DNA of 64,000 nt, taken from NCBI GenBank assembly GCA_009773165.1, contig WOUZ01000012.1, forward strand, positions 1-64,000, written 5' to 3'. This document shows, one piece after another, positions 53,695 through 61,638 of this stretch. Source of the stretch: Bacteroidota bacterium (GTDB lineage Bacteria; Bacteroidota; Bacteroidia; Bacteroidales; F082). The notes under the pieces are model-generated. The model searched no databases, was not told where the DNA came from, and saw nothing but the letters and a program-made list of their open reading frames with translations. Within the stretch, counting starts at the first letter, position 1. Every line of letters begins with the position of its first letter. The position numbers were made by a program, and so were the translations under genes.

Positions 53695-55281
53695 TTAGAA
53701 ATCAACTTCAAGTCGAATAGCGATCATATGAAAATCCTCGCCGGCTGTACCATCAGCATCAACAACAACTTTCGGATCTGTCGTTAAGTTACCATCAGCA
53801 TCATAACCAATAAACAGCTTGCCTTTACCATTTGCGTATCTGTCATGATTTAAGTAAGCGTAATTGAGCATGATCTTAATGTTATTGTTGGCATAATAGT
53901 TTAGCCCAAGAGTGTAACCTTCGCCAGCACCGCCGGTAATCGTCCCATCTCCTTTGCTGTTCAGACTCAGATAGTCGTAACGGGCCGCGAGTTCGATGTC
54001 ACCCCATTTTTTGCCACGGGCAACTTGTGTGAATTCACCTTCAGTGGTGTTGTAATTATATTTTCCACCGAAGATTAGCCAGGTACCCATAGCATAAAAT
54101 CCATCAAATTTTTCTGTTGGTAAGTCATTCAATCTATGGATTTTACTCATAATATATTCGCCCTGAAAACGAAGATTTTTTCTATAACCGGCAACTTCAA
54201 AGCCTGTAAGTGTTGCGTAGTCAATATTTCCAATCAAATCGGTATCAATATACTTTTTCCGGTTAATCGAAGTAAGTGAACGGGTGCTGTAGCGCATAGT
54301 TTGTCTTACTTCTGCATCCGTTTTAGGTGTTCGATATGAGCCGGCAACTCCAAAATGTAAGCCTTTGTCAACATCTTTATAGAAAGGCATTGCGACGAGT
54401 TTTCCGGTAAATGAAACGCCTTCATCTACGCCAAAATCTTTGTTGTTATCTTCAGAAAATATGCGCTCCTCAATTCCGCCAATATCCTGGAAATGTATTC
54501 CGCCAATTCCTAAAAGCCATTCATAATTATAGTTAGCTCCGATTCCAATGTGTCTGGATGGACCAAAAGTCGCAACAACATTTGGCCGTTCGATAAATGT
54601 AAGATAGCGTGAAGTAGTAGTTGATTCCATAGAGAATCCTTCCTTAAAATTACCTGCTTTTAACTCTATGCCATTATTGAATGTATACTGCAGATAGGCA
54701 TCTTTTAGTTCGAGCTCCGAATTAGAGAAATCAAGATCAATTTCACCGTACCAGTTTTTCGCAAACTCAACTTTTGCTGCAAACCTTGCTCTTCGGATCG
54801 ATGTGCCGTTGCCAATAGGGTTGAGTGTTTTGTTTGAAAACATAGCCCCATCTACCTGAACGCGGAAATCGAACCACATTCTGTAGTTGTCTTTTTGACT
54901 TTCCAGAACTAAAATTCCATTTCTCTCTTCAGCAAAAAGAGGATTGCGATTCACCCTGACACCATATTGGTTATAACGCACATTGCTGGTTAGCGTGACA
55001 TCCAACAATTCTTTTCCATCAAGGGCAACCTCAAGGTCATCATGATCAGGATGGGAAAAGACAAGGATCTGTGAGGAACTTTTTTCAACAGGAATGGCGA
55101 AGCGACCTTCGGCATCTGTTTTAACAACGTTTAGGGCGCCTTTGACACGAATGATAGTTTCGCTCAAAGCCTTGCCTTCATGACTGGAGGCAACTTTTCC
55201 ACTTACGTTTACCGTTTGACCGAACACAAGGACCGTCCCCATGCTGAACCAAACTGCTACTAAAAACATGATTTTCTTCAT
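53695..55281 (-). CDS. OprO/OprP-type phosphate-selective porin with N-terminal beta domain
   Basis: A 528-aa outer-membrane protein. Signal peptide at residues 1-21 (ending VFGQ). Residues about 23-100 are a carboxypeptidase-regulatory-like beta domain (VNVSGKVASSHEGKALSETIIRVKG, given here only as the VNVSGKV...SETIIRV pattern), as found at the N-terminus of TonB-dependent transporters. Residues about 105-528 form the barrel, with alternating aromatic strands and WYGEIDLDFSNSELELKDAYLQ typical of the OprO/P family; it ends in an aromatic C-terminus (RLEVDF). Expected role: diffusion of phosphate or polyphosphate. It lies 15 bases after the PiT fusion gene. Confidence 0.85.
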   Translation of the reverse strand: MKKIMFLVAVWFSMGTVLVFGQTVNVSGKVASSHEGKALSETIIRVKGALNVVKTDAEGRFAIPVEKSSSQILVFSHPDHDDLEVALDGKELLDVTLTSNVRYNQYGVRVNRNPLFAEERNGILVLESQKDNYRMWFDFRVQVDGAMFSNKTLNPIGNGTSIRRARFAAKVEFAKNWYGEIDLDFSNSELELKDAYLQYTFNNGIELKAGNFKEGFSMESTTTSRYLTFIERPNVVATFGPSRHIGIGANYNYEWLLGIGGIHFQDIGGIEERIFSEDNNKDFGVDEGVSFTGKLVAMPFYKDVDKGLHFGVAGSYRTPKTDAEVRQTMRYSTRSLTSINRKKYIDTDLIGNIDYATLTGFEVAGYRKNLRFQGEYIMSKIHRLNDLPTEKFDGFYAMGTWLIFGGKYNYNTTEGEFTQVARGKKWGDIELAARYDYLSLNSKGDGTITGGAGEGYTLGLNYYANNNIKIMLNYAYLNHDRYANGKGKLFIGYDADGNLTTDPKVVVDADGTAGEDFHMIAIRLEVDF

Positions 55282-55296
55282 AATAAAATTTTTAGG

Positions 55297-57042
55297 TTAA
55301 ATAGTATTTATAAATTGAAGTAAATTATCTTCCTTTTCCAAACCCAGTTTTCGTTTGAGCCGATACCTTGAAACTTCGACACTTTTGGGCGAGATACTGA
55401 GTAGAGTTGCTATTTCTTTGTTCGATAAATTAAGCCGGATAAGTGTAGCTAACTTCTTTTCCTGATCCGATAAACCTGGGAAAGAAGTGTCAAGTTTCAT
55501 TTTAAAATCTTTATGAATCTGCTCCACCTCGCCATAAAAAGTTTCTTTTTCTCTTGCGAATGACATTTTTTGACGGATAAGAGCAATTATGGATTTCAGG
55601 TTTTGTTTGGTGCTTGCTTGTTGTTCGGTTTCCATTACACCTTCGAGGCGATTGGTCAATTCTTCCAGAAACAAGCGCTGTTCAGTAAGGTTAAAAGCCA
55701 TGTCAATGAATTCTTTCCGGCGTAACTCCAGATTTGAATGAAGGACCTCATTTTTTGACTGGATGGCTTTCATTTCCATTTCGGATAAAGAACGCTGCGT
55801 TTGAAACAACTGATTTTGTTGCGCAAGTAAATCGTTTTCAGCTTTCAATCGTAGTTTTTGCTGACGCAGAATTAAAAAAACCAACATCGTTATTAAAAAA
55901 ACAGATGTAATGATGATTCCCGGGACAATCATATCGAGTTGTCGTATCGTGTTGATGTCGTTTTTAAAAATTAAATCAACTGCGTCATTTTTAATTGGTT
56001 TTATTGTTATTGGCAAATCAAAAACATTTTGAACAAAGAAAAGGGCGATAAATGTTAAAACACCGGCAAGTATAGGTGTTGTTATCCAGCCCATTGCAAT
56101 GCCTATTAAGGTTTTTGTGTTGATATCCTGCGAGCCTTTAACTAATCCGATGCCTAATACAGCTCCAATAACAACCTGTGTGCTTGAAACCGGTACCAAA
56201 GGCAATGGAGGAAGTCCAATTGAAATCAATAAGTTAGAGAGTCCTGACGAAGAAAATAAAAACAGAACCAATGCTTGTGAAAGAACGACAACAATAGCCG
56301 CTTCCGGAGAAATGGACAGTATTCCATTACCCACAGTATGCATCACACGTTCGCTATAGGTATAAATTCCAACAGCAATTGAAATACCTCCCAGCAAAAG
56401 AAGGATTTGAACACCATCGAGTGAAAAGAATCCGAAATCAATATTTATTGCTGGTGCTGAACTTAAGAAAACGCCCATTACGTTGGCTATATTGTTAGCT
56501 CCCAAACTATAAGCTCCAAAAGCACCAGTTACAATCAAACTAATTCGAATGTAAGTATCGAGCTTAATGACGTGAATTTTGGCTTGGTTAAGAAAAAATC
56601 GCAATGCTAAAAATAGCAAAGCTGAGAAAATCATGCCCAGGATAGGTCCACTGATCCAGGTGGTGACAATTTTTGAAAGCACCCCCAAATCAGCTTTATT
56701 TCCAGTGAAATAAATCCATCCCATAATTGCTCCAACGATCGCTTGACTTGTAGAAACAGGTAAACCCTTTCGTGTCATAAAGAAAACTGTCAGAGCTGCA
56801 CAAAGAGAAACGGTGAATCCGCCAGCAAGTGCATCTACTGCACCAAGAGCATTGAGTGTTTCGGCACCCCCCTTGCCTTGAAACACCGCTCCCAGAATTA
56901 CGAAAATACTTGCAATCAATGCGGCCTGCTTAAATCTTAACATCTTTGACCCAACGGCACTACCAAAAATATTGGCAGCATCATTCGATCCCAATGACCA
57001 ACCCAGAAAAAGGCCACTTGATATGTAGATAATAAATAACAT
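55297..57042 (-). CDS. PiT phosphate permease fused to coiled coil and LuxR-type HTH
   Basis: A 581-aa protein with an unusual layout. Residues 1-345 are a PiT (Pi:cation symporter) permease: about 10 helices with the two inverted-repeat signatures GSNDAAN (18-24) and GANNIANVMG (181-190), plus PVSTSQ (95-100) and PVSSTQ (284-289). One more helix (370-393) leads to a cytoplasmic coiled coil (394-475). Residues 523-578 are a LuxR/FixJ-type helix-turn-helix: LSDQEKKLATLIRLNLSNKE, then IATLLSISPKSVEVSRYRLKRKLG. The coiled coil plus HTH module is the one found at the end of membrane-bound TPR regulators of Bacteroidota. So the permease may sense phosphate and bind DNA at the membrane. The domains are in one unbroken frame. 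Confidence 0.92.
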   Translation of the reverse strand: MLFIIYISSGLFLGWSLGSNDAANIFGSAVGSKMLRFKQAALIASIFVILGAVFQGKGGAETLNALGAVDALAGGFTVSLCAALTVFFMTRKGLPVSTSQAIVGAIMGWIYFTGNKADLGVLSKIVTTWISGPILGMIFSALLFLALRFFLNQAKIHVIKLDTYIRISLIVTGAFGAYSLGANNIANVMGVFLSSAPAINIDFGFFSLDGVQILLLLGGISIAVGIYTYSERVMHTVGNGILSISPEAAIVVVLSQALVLFLFSSSGLSNLLISIGLPPLPLVPVSSTQVVIGAVLGIGLVKGSQDINTKTLIGIAMGWITTPILAGVLTFIALFFVQNVFDLPITIKPIKNDAVDLIFKNDINTIRQLDMIVPGIIITSVFLITMLVFLILRQQKLRLKAENDLLAQQNQLFQTQRSLSEMEMKAIQSKNEVLHSNLELRRKEFIDMAFNLTEQRLFLEELTNRLEGVMETEQQASTKQNLKSIIALIRQKMSFAREKETFYGEVEQIHKDFKMKLDTSFPGLSDQEKKLATLIRLNLSNKEIATLLSISPKSVEVSRYRLKRKLGLEKEDNLLQFINTI

Positions 57043-57063
57043 TCCTTACTATACTTTCCTCTT

Positions 57064-57117
57064 TTAAATCATTGATTTAACAAGTATTACAATATCTTGT
57101 ATTTGTTCCTTGTATTT
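57064..57117 (-). promoter_or_regulatory. Dyad and direct repeats upstream of the PiT-HTH gene
   Basis: The 83-base gap before the PiT-HTH gene holds TTAAATC-ATT-GATTTAA (57064-57080), a perfect 7-base inverted repeat with three-base spacer, and two copies of CTTGTATTT (57096-57104 and 57109-57117) with a 13-base period. No TAnnTTTG box was found in the gap. These are candidate binding sites, possibly for the fused HTH itself. Confidence 0.4.
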
Positions 57118-57125
57118 TTTTCGTA

Positions 57126-57707
57126 TTATTTTGCATTGATAATTCTCCTTAAACTTCTGTTAAAGGTCATCATCGACAATGAAAAACGCATCATTGATGA
57201 CTCTTTGGCTTTAAGAAGTTTGATCATAAGGTTAAAATCAGAATCGGCATAGCCCATCAAACTCTCAAAAAAGCTGTGTTTTTCACCGTTTTCCAAGGTG
57301 ATGGTTATCTTTCTACGTAAATGCTTATCAATGTTGATTTCAGCATTAGCTGAGTCTTCAGTAAAATGGGCAGTTTTTCCATTGCCAAAAACAAGGGTAA
57401 AATGGCTGTCTTTAAGTTCAAAGCTGATAAGTCGCCAGCTTTTTGGATATAGAAAAGTGAGAGAAAGTATTTTTTCCCACCAAAGGAGCGGATCGCCTTC
57501 AAAATAATAATGACCTTCTCGCTCCATCTTGTCATACATATTATTTTTCCAATCTATTATAGAGGTCCATTCTTCGGCCGGATCTTCCTTGATAAGTGCT
57601 TTTGAGTAATCATTAAGGACTGATAAGTTCAATAATTCGCTTCTGGAAAATCCTTGAAGCGTTTGACCATCAGTAAGTTGAATTGAGTAAGTTGTTTTAT
57701 TCGACAT
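57126..57707 (-). CDS. Hypothetical soluble protein in the phosphate operon, 193 aa
   Basis: I do not recognise a family. It has no signal peptide and no membrane segment. The N-terminal 60 residues contain a short beta part (YSIQLTDGQTLQGF), the centre has a Trp-rich stretch (DPLLWWEKILSL, PKSWRLISFEL), a beta segment follows (HFTLVFGNGKTAHFT), and the C-terminus is helical and basic (RFSLSMMTFNRSLRRIINAK). It lies between the DUF47 and PiT-HTH genes, 49 and 83 bases apart, all on one strand, so it probably serves phosphate transport or its regulation. Confidence 0.65.
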   Translation of the reverse strand: MSNKTTYSIQLTDGQTLQGFSRSELLNLSVLNDYSKALIKEDPAEEWTSIIDWKNNMYDKMEREGHYYFEGDPLLWWEKILSLTFLYPKSWRLISFELKDSHFTLVFGNGKTAHFTEDSANAEINIDKHLRRKITITLENGEKHSFFESLMGYADSDFNLMIKLLKAKESSMMRFSLSMMTFNRSLRRIINAK

Positions 57708-57756
57708 TGTGAATGTTAAATTTTATGCTGACAAGCATTCTTTTCGGTTCACTTTT

Positions 57757-58404
57757 TTAAATTGTACGTTTGATTGCCATGATTGAAATCAGATCAGCAG
57801 CTTTTTCTGCAGCATCGGAAATTGTTTCAATATGCAAAGTAAAATATCTAAGGTGAAACTTTTCGCTCAGCTTAAGATTTGGCATATCATGAAAAACCTT
57901 TCTTTTTATAGCATCCGCAAGTTTATCTGCTTCTTTTTCATAGAGATAGGTACGATGGATTTTTTCTTTAACCGCCTCTGGTTCTCTGAAATAGGCTCTT
58001 GCTGCAGGTAATACTGATTCACATGAAGCTACCGCTAAGTCGGTAAGCTTTTTCATGTCTTGATGTAGTTCGTGAGGAATAAAGGGAATCTCTACATCAA
58101 ACTGATATAGGTTCTTTTTTGCCAAATCAATGATATTATCCAGTTCTTCCATCAGTCGCATTATGTCACCCCGAAGCTGTGGCATTAATGATTGTGTATA
58201 AAGTATATTTTCAACTTTTCGCCGCATGATGTCGGCTTCGGTTTCGAGCGATGATAGTGTTTTCAAGTTATCGAGAAAACTATTATTGTTTCCATCAAGG
58301 TAGTTGAAAACGCCTTCTCTGAAAATCAGAATTCCTTTGTCGATATGATCGATAAAACTTTCGATGAGTTGAATCGACTTATTGGCATGACGTAATGTAA
58401 ACAT
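57757..58404 (-). CDS. DUF47/PhoU-like phosphate transport accessory protein
   Basis: A 215-aa all-helical cytoplasmic protein of the TIGR00153/DUF47 family, distantly related to PhoU. Family features are the acidic metal-binding-like helices with ETEADIMRRKVEN, MEELDNIIDLAKKNLY and YEKEADKLADAIKRKVF. These proteins are usually encoded next to PiT permeases and are thought to gate them. ATG 58404 is preferred to an in-frame TTG at 58416, because a TAnnTTTG box ends 23 bases upstream of 58404. It is the first gene of the phosphate operon. Confidence 0.93.
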   Translation of the reverse strand: MFTLRHANKSIQLIESFIDHIDKGILIFREGVFNYLDGNNNSFLDNLKTLSSLETEADIMRRKVENILYTQSLMPQLRGDIMRLMEELDNIIDLAKKNLYQFDVEIPFIPHELHQDMKKLTDLAVASCESVLPAARAYFREPEAVKEKIHRTYLYEKEADKLADAIKRKVFHDMPNLKLSEKFHLRYFTLHIETISDAAEKAADLISIMAIKRTI

Positions 58405-58426
58405 ATCAGTTGTCAATTTGCTATGC

Positions 58427-58434
58427 CAAAAGTA
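58427..58434 (-). promoter_or_regulatory. Candidate -7 box for the phosphate operon
   Basis: TACTTTTG on the minus strand, an exact TAnnTTTG match, 23 bases before the DUF47 ATG. Confidence 0.5.
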
Positions 58435-58460
58435 AACTAAAAAATTTGTTAAAAAACTAA

Positions 58461-58476
58461 TTGGTTAAGTAACTAA
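58461..58476 (-). promoter_or_regulatory. Candidate operator at the phosphate operon promoter
   Basis: TTGGTTAAGTAACTAA is an inverted repeat of the form TTnGTTA-nn-TAACnAA (six of eight base pairs conserved on both arms). It begins 27 bases upstream of the -7 box, over the expected -33 region. Confidence 0.35.
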
Positions 58477-58669
58477 AAAAATGAGCAATTCTTTATGTTG
58501 GGTTAATACGTGAATTAATGTATTGATAAATAATAATATATGATCTGTCTGTATAGTGACAATTACTTAGTTTAACTTGATATGGTTCATTCTGTTAAGC
58601 CTAAGTAAGGTGACAAATTGCTTTTAGAATTAGCTTTTTTAAGCTTTAAGTAATGATTTGTTGCATAAA

Positions 58670-59539
58670 TCAGTGTCGTAAAAGAAAAGCGAGGGGCATA
58701 TGAACTCTGTTTTTCCACGCCTCTTCACTATGAGGTGCTCCCTCATCTTTCACTGTAATCCAATTAAGTCCTTCGACATATCCCGATTCACGCATCAATG
58801 TGTCAACTCTTTGTTGATGAATCTCATAATATGAATCTATTGTTGCTGTACCGAAATCAAAATAGATACGATGGGTTGCTGGGTCTGGCATTTGATGCAT
58901 CAACCAGTTGATGAATGGTTCAGAAAAACTGAGTTCATTTACATGCAAACTAAGCGGCCAATGTGTACTAACACAGCCTGCATTTCCAAAGATATGTGGA
59001 AATTTTGCTATCGCATATGCCGAAATCAATCCGCCCATACTGGAACCCATAATGCTTGTATGTTCTGCACAGCTAAGGGTAGGATAGCTTTGATCAATAT
59101 AAGGCTTGAGTTCATGAACGATAAAATCCAGATATCCGTCGCTAAGAGGTTCAAGATCAGGATAGTTGTGCTCATCGCGTATGTAGTCCTGCATTTCTTG
59201 TGGAAGTAGGTCAAAGGCAGGAGCTGGTAAATATTCCTGGTACCTTTTATGCGTATTCCAGATGGCAACAACAATAGTTGGCTTCACACGTGCCTGATAC
59301 ATAAGTGGTTGCAATGCAGCATCAATAGCCCAAATTTGACCGTGAAAACCCATAGCCGGATTGAATAGATTCTGTCCATCATGCATGTACAAAACTGAAT
59401 GTTTTATTTCGGGATCATAACCTTCGGGAATCCAGACGTCAATGCGGCGATCTTCAGTATAAATGGATGGAAATGAATGTATGGTATGTAGTTGCCCGTA
59501 TTTAGGGTAGCTATGTTTATTACTTTTAATTACTTTCAT
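58670..59539 (-). CDS. Alpha/beta hydrolase, Fes/enterochelin-esterase-like
   Basis: A 289-aa cytoplasmic esterase-fold protein with no signal peptide. SVLYMHDGQNLFNP (48-61) gives the oxyanion loop, GSSMGG holds the nucleophile Ser167, an acidic residue is near DFGTATIDS, and the catalytic His is probably in EGAPHSEEAWKNR. The family (putative esterase PF00756) includes enterochelin esterases and S-formylglutathione hydrolase-like enzymes. The substrate is unknown and no siderophore gene is near. It is monocistronic: a TAnnTTTG box lies 38 bases upstream, and the 265-base gap after it toward DUF47 has no gene. Confidence 0.87.
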   Translation of the reverse strand: MKVIKSNKHSYPKYGQLHTIHSFPSIYTEDRRIDVWIPEGYDPEIKHSVLYMHDGQNLFNPAMGFHGQIWAIDAALQPLMYQARVKPTIVVAIWNTHKRYQEYLPAPAFDLLPQEMQDYIRDEHNYPDLEPLSDGYLDFIVHELKPYIDQSYPTLSCAEHTSIMGSSMGGLISAYAIAKFPHIFGNAGCVSTHWPLSLHVNELSFSEPFINWLMHQMPDPATHRIYFDFGTATIDSYYEIHQQRVDTLMRESGYVEGLNWITVKDEGAPHSEEAWKNRVHMPLAFLLRH

Positions 59540-59577
59540 GAATCAATGATTGTGATAGATTTGGTCGATTTGAGCGG

Positions 59578-59585
59578 CAAAAATA
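59578..59585 (-). promoter_or_regulatory. Candidate -7 box for the esterase gene
   Basis: TATTTTTG on the minus strand, an exact TAnnTTTG match, 38 bases before the ATG at 59539. Confidence 0.5.
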
Positions 59586-59660
59586 AATTTTTCTTTAAAA
59601 GGAACTTATTAAAATTTCGTTAATCTCAGAACCTTCCGGATAGGTAGATCTAATGTAATG

Positions 59661-60461
59661 TTAACCACCTATATTACTGAATTGATTTTTTTGGTTAATT
59701 GATCCACAGGCTGGCTTATTTTGAATGGCATTCAGGTAGGCTTTTTCAATGCCAAGCTCACGAATGTTGTAAGCTAAATCGGTGAATAAGCACGGTTTCA
59801 AATCACCGTTGGCTGTCAGGCGCATTCTGTTACACGAAGCGCAATGACCTCCATCACCACCTTCAACAACAGAAAACTGGCCTGTCTCAAGATTCATCTC
59901 TTTTATAAATCGTATTTGTAGATTCTCTGATATACAATACGATTTAACAGCTTGAGCATCAGGTTCGAGGGAAGAGGATTTGATGACACAATTGATTTTG
60001 ATAGGATAAAGACCTGCGCTTTTTGCTGCCTCAATTCCTTCAAAAACTGCATTTATATTTCCTAATCGGGTGATTTCTTTGAATTTCTCCGGGTCAATAC
60101 TATCGAGACTGATGTTGACCCTTTGTAGCCCGGCTTTTTTGAGATCGGCTGCAAAACGACCAAGAAGGATGCCATTTGTTGTCATTCCAAGATCTTTTAC
60201 GCCAGGAATGGCTGCAATTCCAGCCACAAGTTCGACAATGCCTTTTCGCACCAGTGGTTCACCTCCTGTAATTCTCACTTTGTTTACACCATGTTCTACT
60301 GCAAATTTTACGGTTTCTATTATCTCTTCGAAGCTGAGAATTTGGTCATGTGACATGGTTTCTACACCGCATGCCGGCATGCAATAGGTACAACGAAGGT
60401 TGCAACGGTCTGTTACCGAAACTCTTAGGTAAGTAATCTTTCTGTTATATGAATCGTACAT
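59661..60461 (-). CDS. moaA: GTP 3',8-cyclase MoaA, short form
   Basis: Radical SAM enzyme making the first molybdopterin precursor from GTP. The N-terminal cluster is C20-NLR-C24-TY-C27. The second cluster has Cys207, Cys210 and Cys224 (C-x2-C-x13-C), and the protein ends in the double Gly needed for activity (FSNIGG, 261-266). It is 266 aa versus about 325-340 in most MoaA, and the missing part is between IRFIKEMNLETGQ (183-195) and the second cluster, where other MoaA have about 60 residues including substrate contacts. Both ends are intact, so it is a shortened, not truncated, enzyme. The start overlaps the moeA end by 17 bases, so the two genes are translationally coupled. Confidence 0.85.
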   Translation of the reverse strand: MYDSYNRKITYLRVSVTDRCNLRCTYCMPACGVETMSHDQILSFEEIIETVKFAVEHGVNKVRITGGEPLVRKGIVELVAGIAAIPGVKDLGMTTNGILLGRFAADLKKAGLQRVNISLDSIDPEKFKEITRLGNINAVFEGIEAAKSAGLYPIKINCVIKSSSLEPDAQAVKSYCISENLQIRFIKEMNLETGQFSVVEGGDGGHCASCNRMRLTANGDLKPCLFTDLAYNIRELGIEKAYLNAIQNKPACGSINQKNQFSNIGG

Positions 60462-61626
60462 TAACTAGCTCTCCCGCCTGAATTTGTTGGATTCCCAAAG
60501 GAACCATAAAAAGGACTTCAGCTGTAGATAAGGCATTTATATGTGCTGAACCATGATAGCCAACAGGACAAACCTGTCCGTTTTCATTCAAAGTTGCAGG
60601 TACAAAACCCAATCTGCCTGTTGCTTTTCTGGAATATGTTTCACACAGTGGAAGTTTCACTGTTGAAGGCTTATAATCGTACCCCATCATTTTAAACAAA
60701 AAGGGTTTTGCCAGCAATTCAAAAATATTGAAGGAGGAGACAGGATTTCCCGGAAGTCCAAGGACAAATTTTTCGCCAGAGCGTGCGAAAACCGTAGGTT
60801 TTCCCGGTTGCACCGCAATGGATTTGATCAGAATCTCCATTTTTTCCTCTTTGAGGATTGCAGGGATGTAATCAAAATCACCCATCGAGATTCCTCCTGA
60901 AAGAATAACAACATCACTTACTTGTAAAGCTTCTTTAATCATCTTCCTGGATATGAGCGGGTTATCTGCTACAATTCCGCCATACCTAACTTCCGCTCCC
61001 AACAATTTGGCTTGCTCAACAAGTTGACTGCTATTGCTGTTGCGAATTTTACCCGGACCAGGGTAAAATTCAGGTTCTGTTAATTCATCCCCTGTTGAAA
61101 GTATACTAACCTTAACACGTTTAAAAACAAGTGGTTGTGTTGCCCCAACAGTTGCAAGCACGGCGATATGCTGTGGTTTTATTAGAGTTCCTTTTGTTAG
61201 TACGATTGCACCTATCCGGATATCCTCAGCGAAATAGGCAATATTTTCTTTAGTCCGGTATTCATTTATCTTAACAGTTTTCTCGCCTGTCATCGTGGTT
61301 TGTTCAACCATAATAACACAGTCGGCTCCCTCCGGAAGCATTGCGCCTGTCATTATTTTCGAGCAAGTTCCCTCAGAAATTATTTTGGTAGGTGTTGATC
61401 CGGCAGCAATTACTTCTAGAAGCTGAAGCGTCTGATATAGGTGAAGATCCTCTTTCCTGCAAGCAAAACCATCTACAGCAGCCTTGTCAAAAGGCGGCAT
61501 GTTTAGGTCACTGACTACATCTTCGGCAAGAATTCTGCCACTGGATGAGGTGTAACTAATTCGTTCTGTTCCTGTTAAAGGTAAGTTATTAGATACAATT
61601 GCAAGAGCTTCTTCAAATGATATCAT
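60445..61626 (-). CDS. moeA: Molybdopterin molybdotransferase MoeA
   Basis: Inserts molybdate into adenylylated molybdopterin in the last step of cofactor synthesis. The 393-aa protein has the N-terminal MoeA domain (MISFEEALAI, DLNMPPFDKAAVDGFA), the MoCF-binding domain (LSTGDELTEPEFYPGPGKIRNSN, shown by its STGDEL and KIRNSN blocks; VILSGGISMGDFDY; GKPTVFA; LGLPGNPVSSF) and the C-terminal barrel. ATG 61626 is preferred to an upstream TTG at 61641, because it gives the usual MISFEEAL start and lies downstream of a TAnnTTTG box. moaC, moaD/E and mogA are not in the window. Confidence 0.95.
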   Translation of the reverse strand: MISFEEALAIVSNNLPLTGTERISYTSSSGRILAEDVVSDLNMPPFDKAAVDGFACRKEDLHLYQTLQLLEVIAAGSTPTKIISEGTCSKIMTGAMLPEGADCVIMVEQTTMTGEKTVKINEYRTKENIAYFAEDIRIGAIVLTKGTLIKPQHIAVLATVGATQPLVFKRVKVSILSTGDELTEPEFYPGPGKIRNSNSSQLVEQAKLLGAEVRYGGIVADNPLISRKMIKEALQVSDVVILSGGISMGDFDYIPAILKEEKMEILIKSIAVQPGKPTVFARSGEKFVLGLPGNPVSSFNIFELLAKPFLFKMMGYDYKPSTVKLPLCETYSRKATGRLGFVPATLNENGQVCPVGYHGSAHINALSTAEVLFMVPLGIQQIQAGELVNVRFI

Positions 61627-61638
61627 CACTTTTTTTGG

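Noticed and set aside
55297-57042. PiT-HTH as two genes joined by a sequencing error
   Set aside because: The frame is continuous over an extra helix and coiled coil that link the two parts, with no internal start or stop near the junction; this looks like a true fusion.
59661-60461. moaA as a truncated pseudogene
   Set aside because: Both Cys clusters and the C-terminal GG are intact, the frame is open, and the start overlaps moeA as in a working operon; the shortening is internal.
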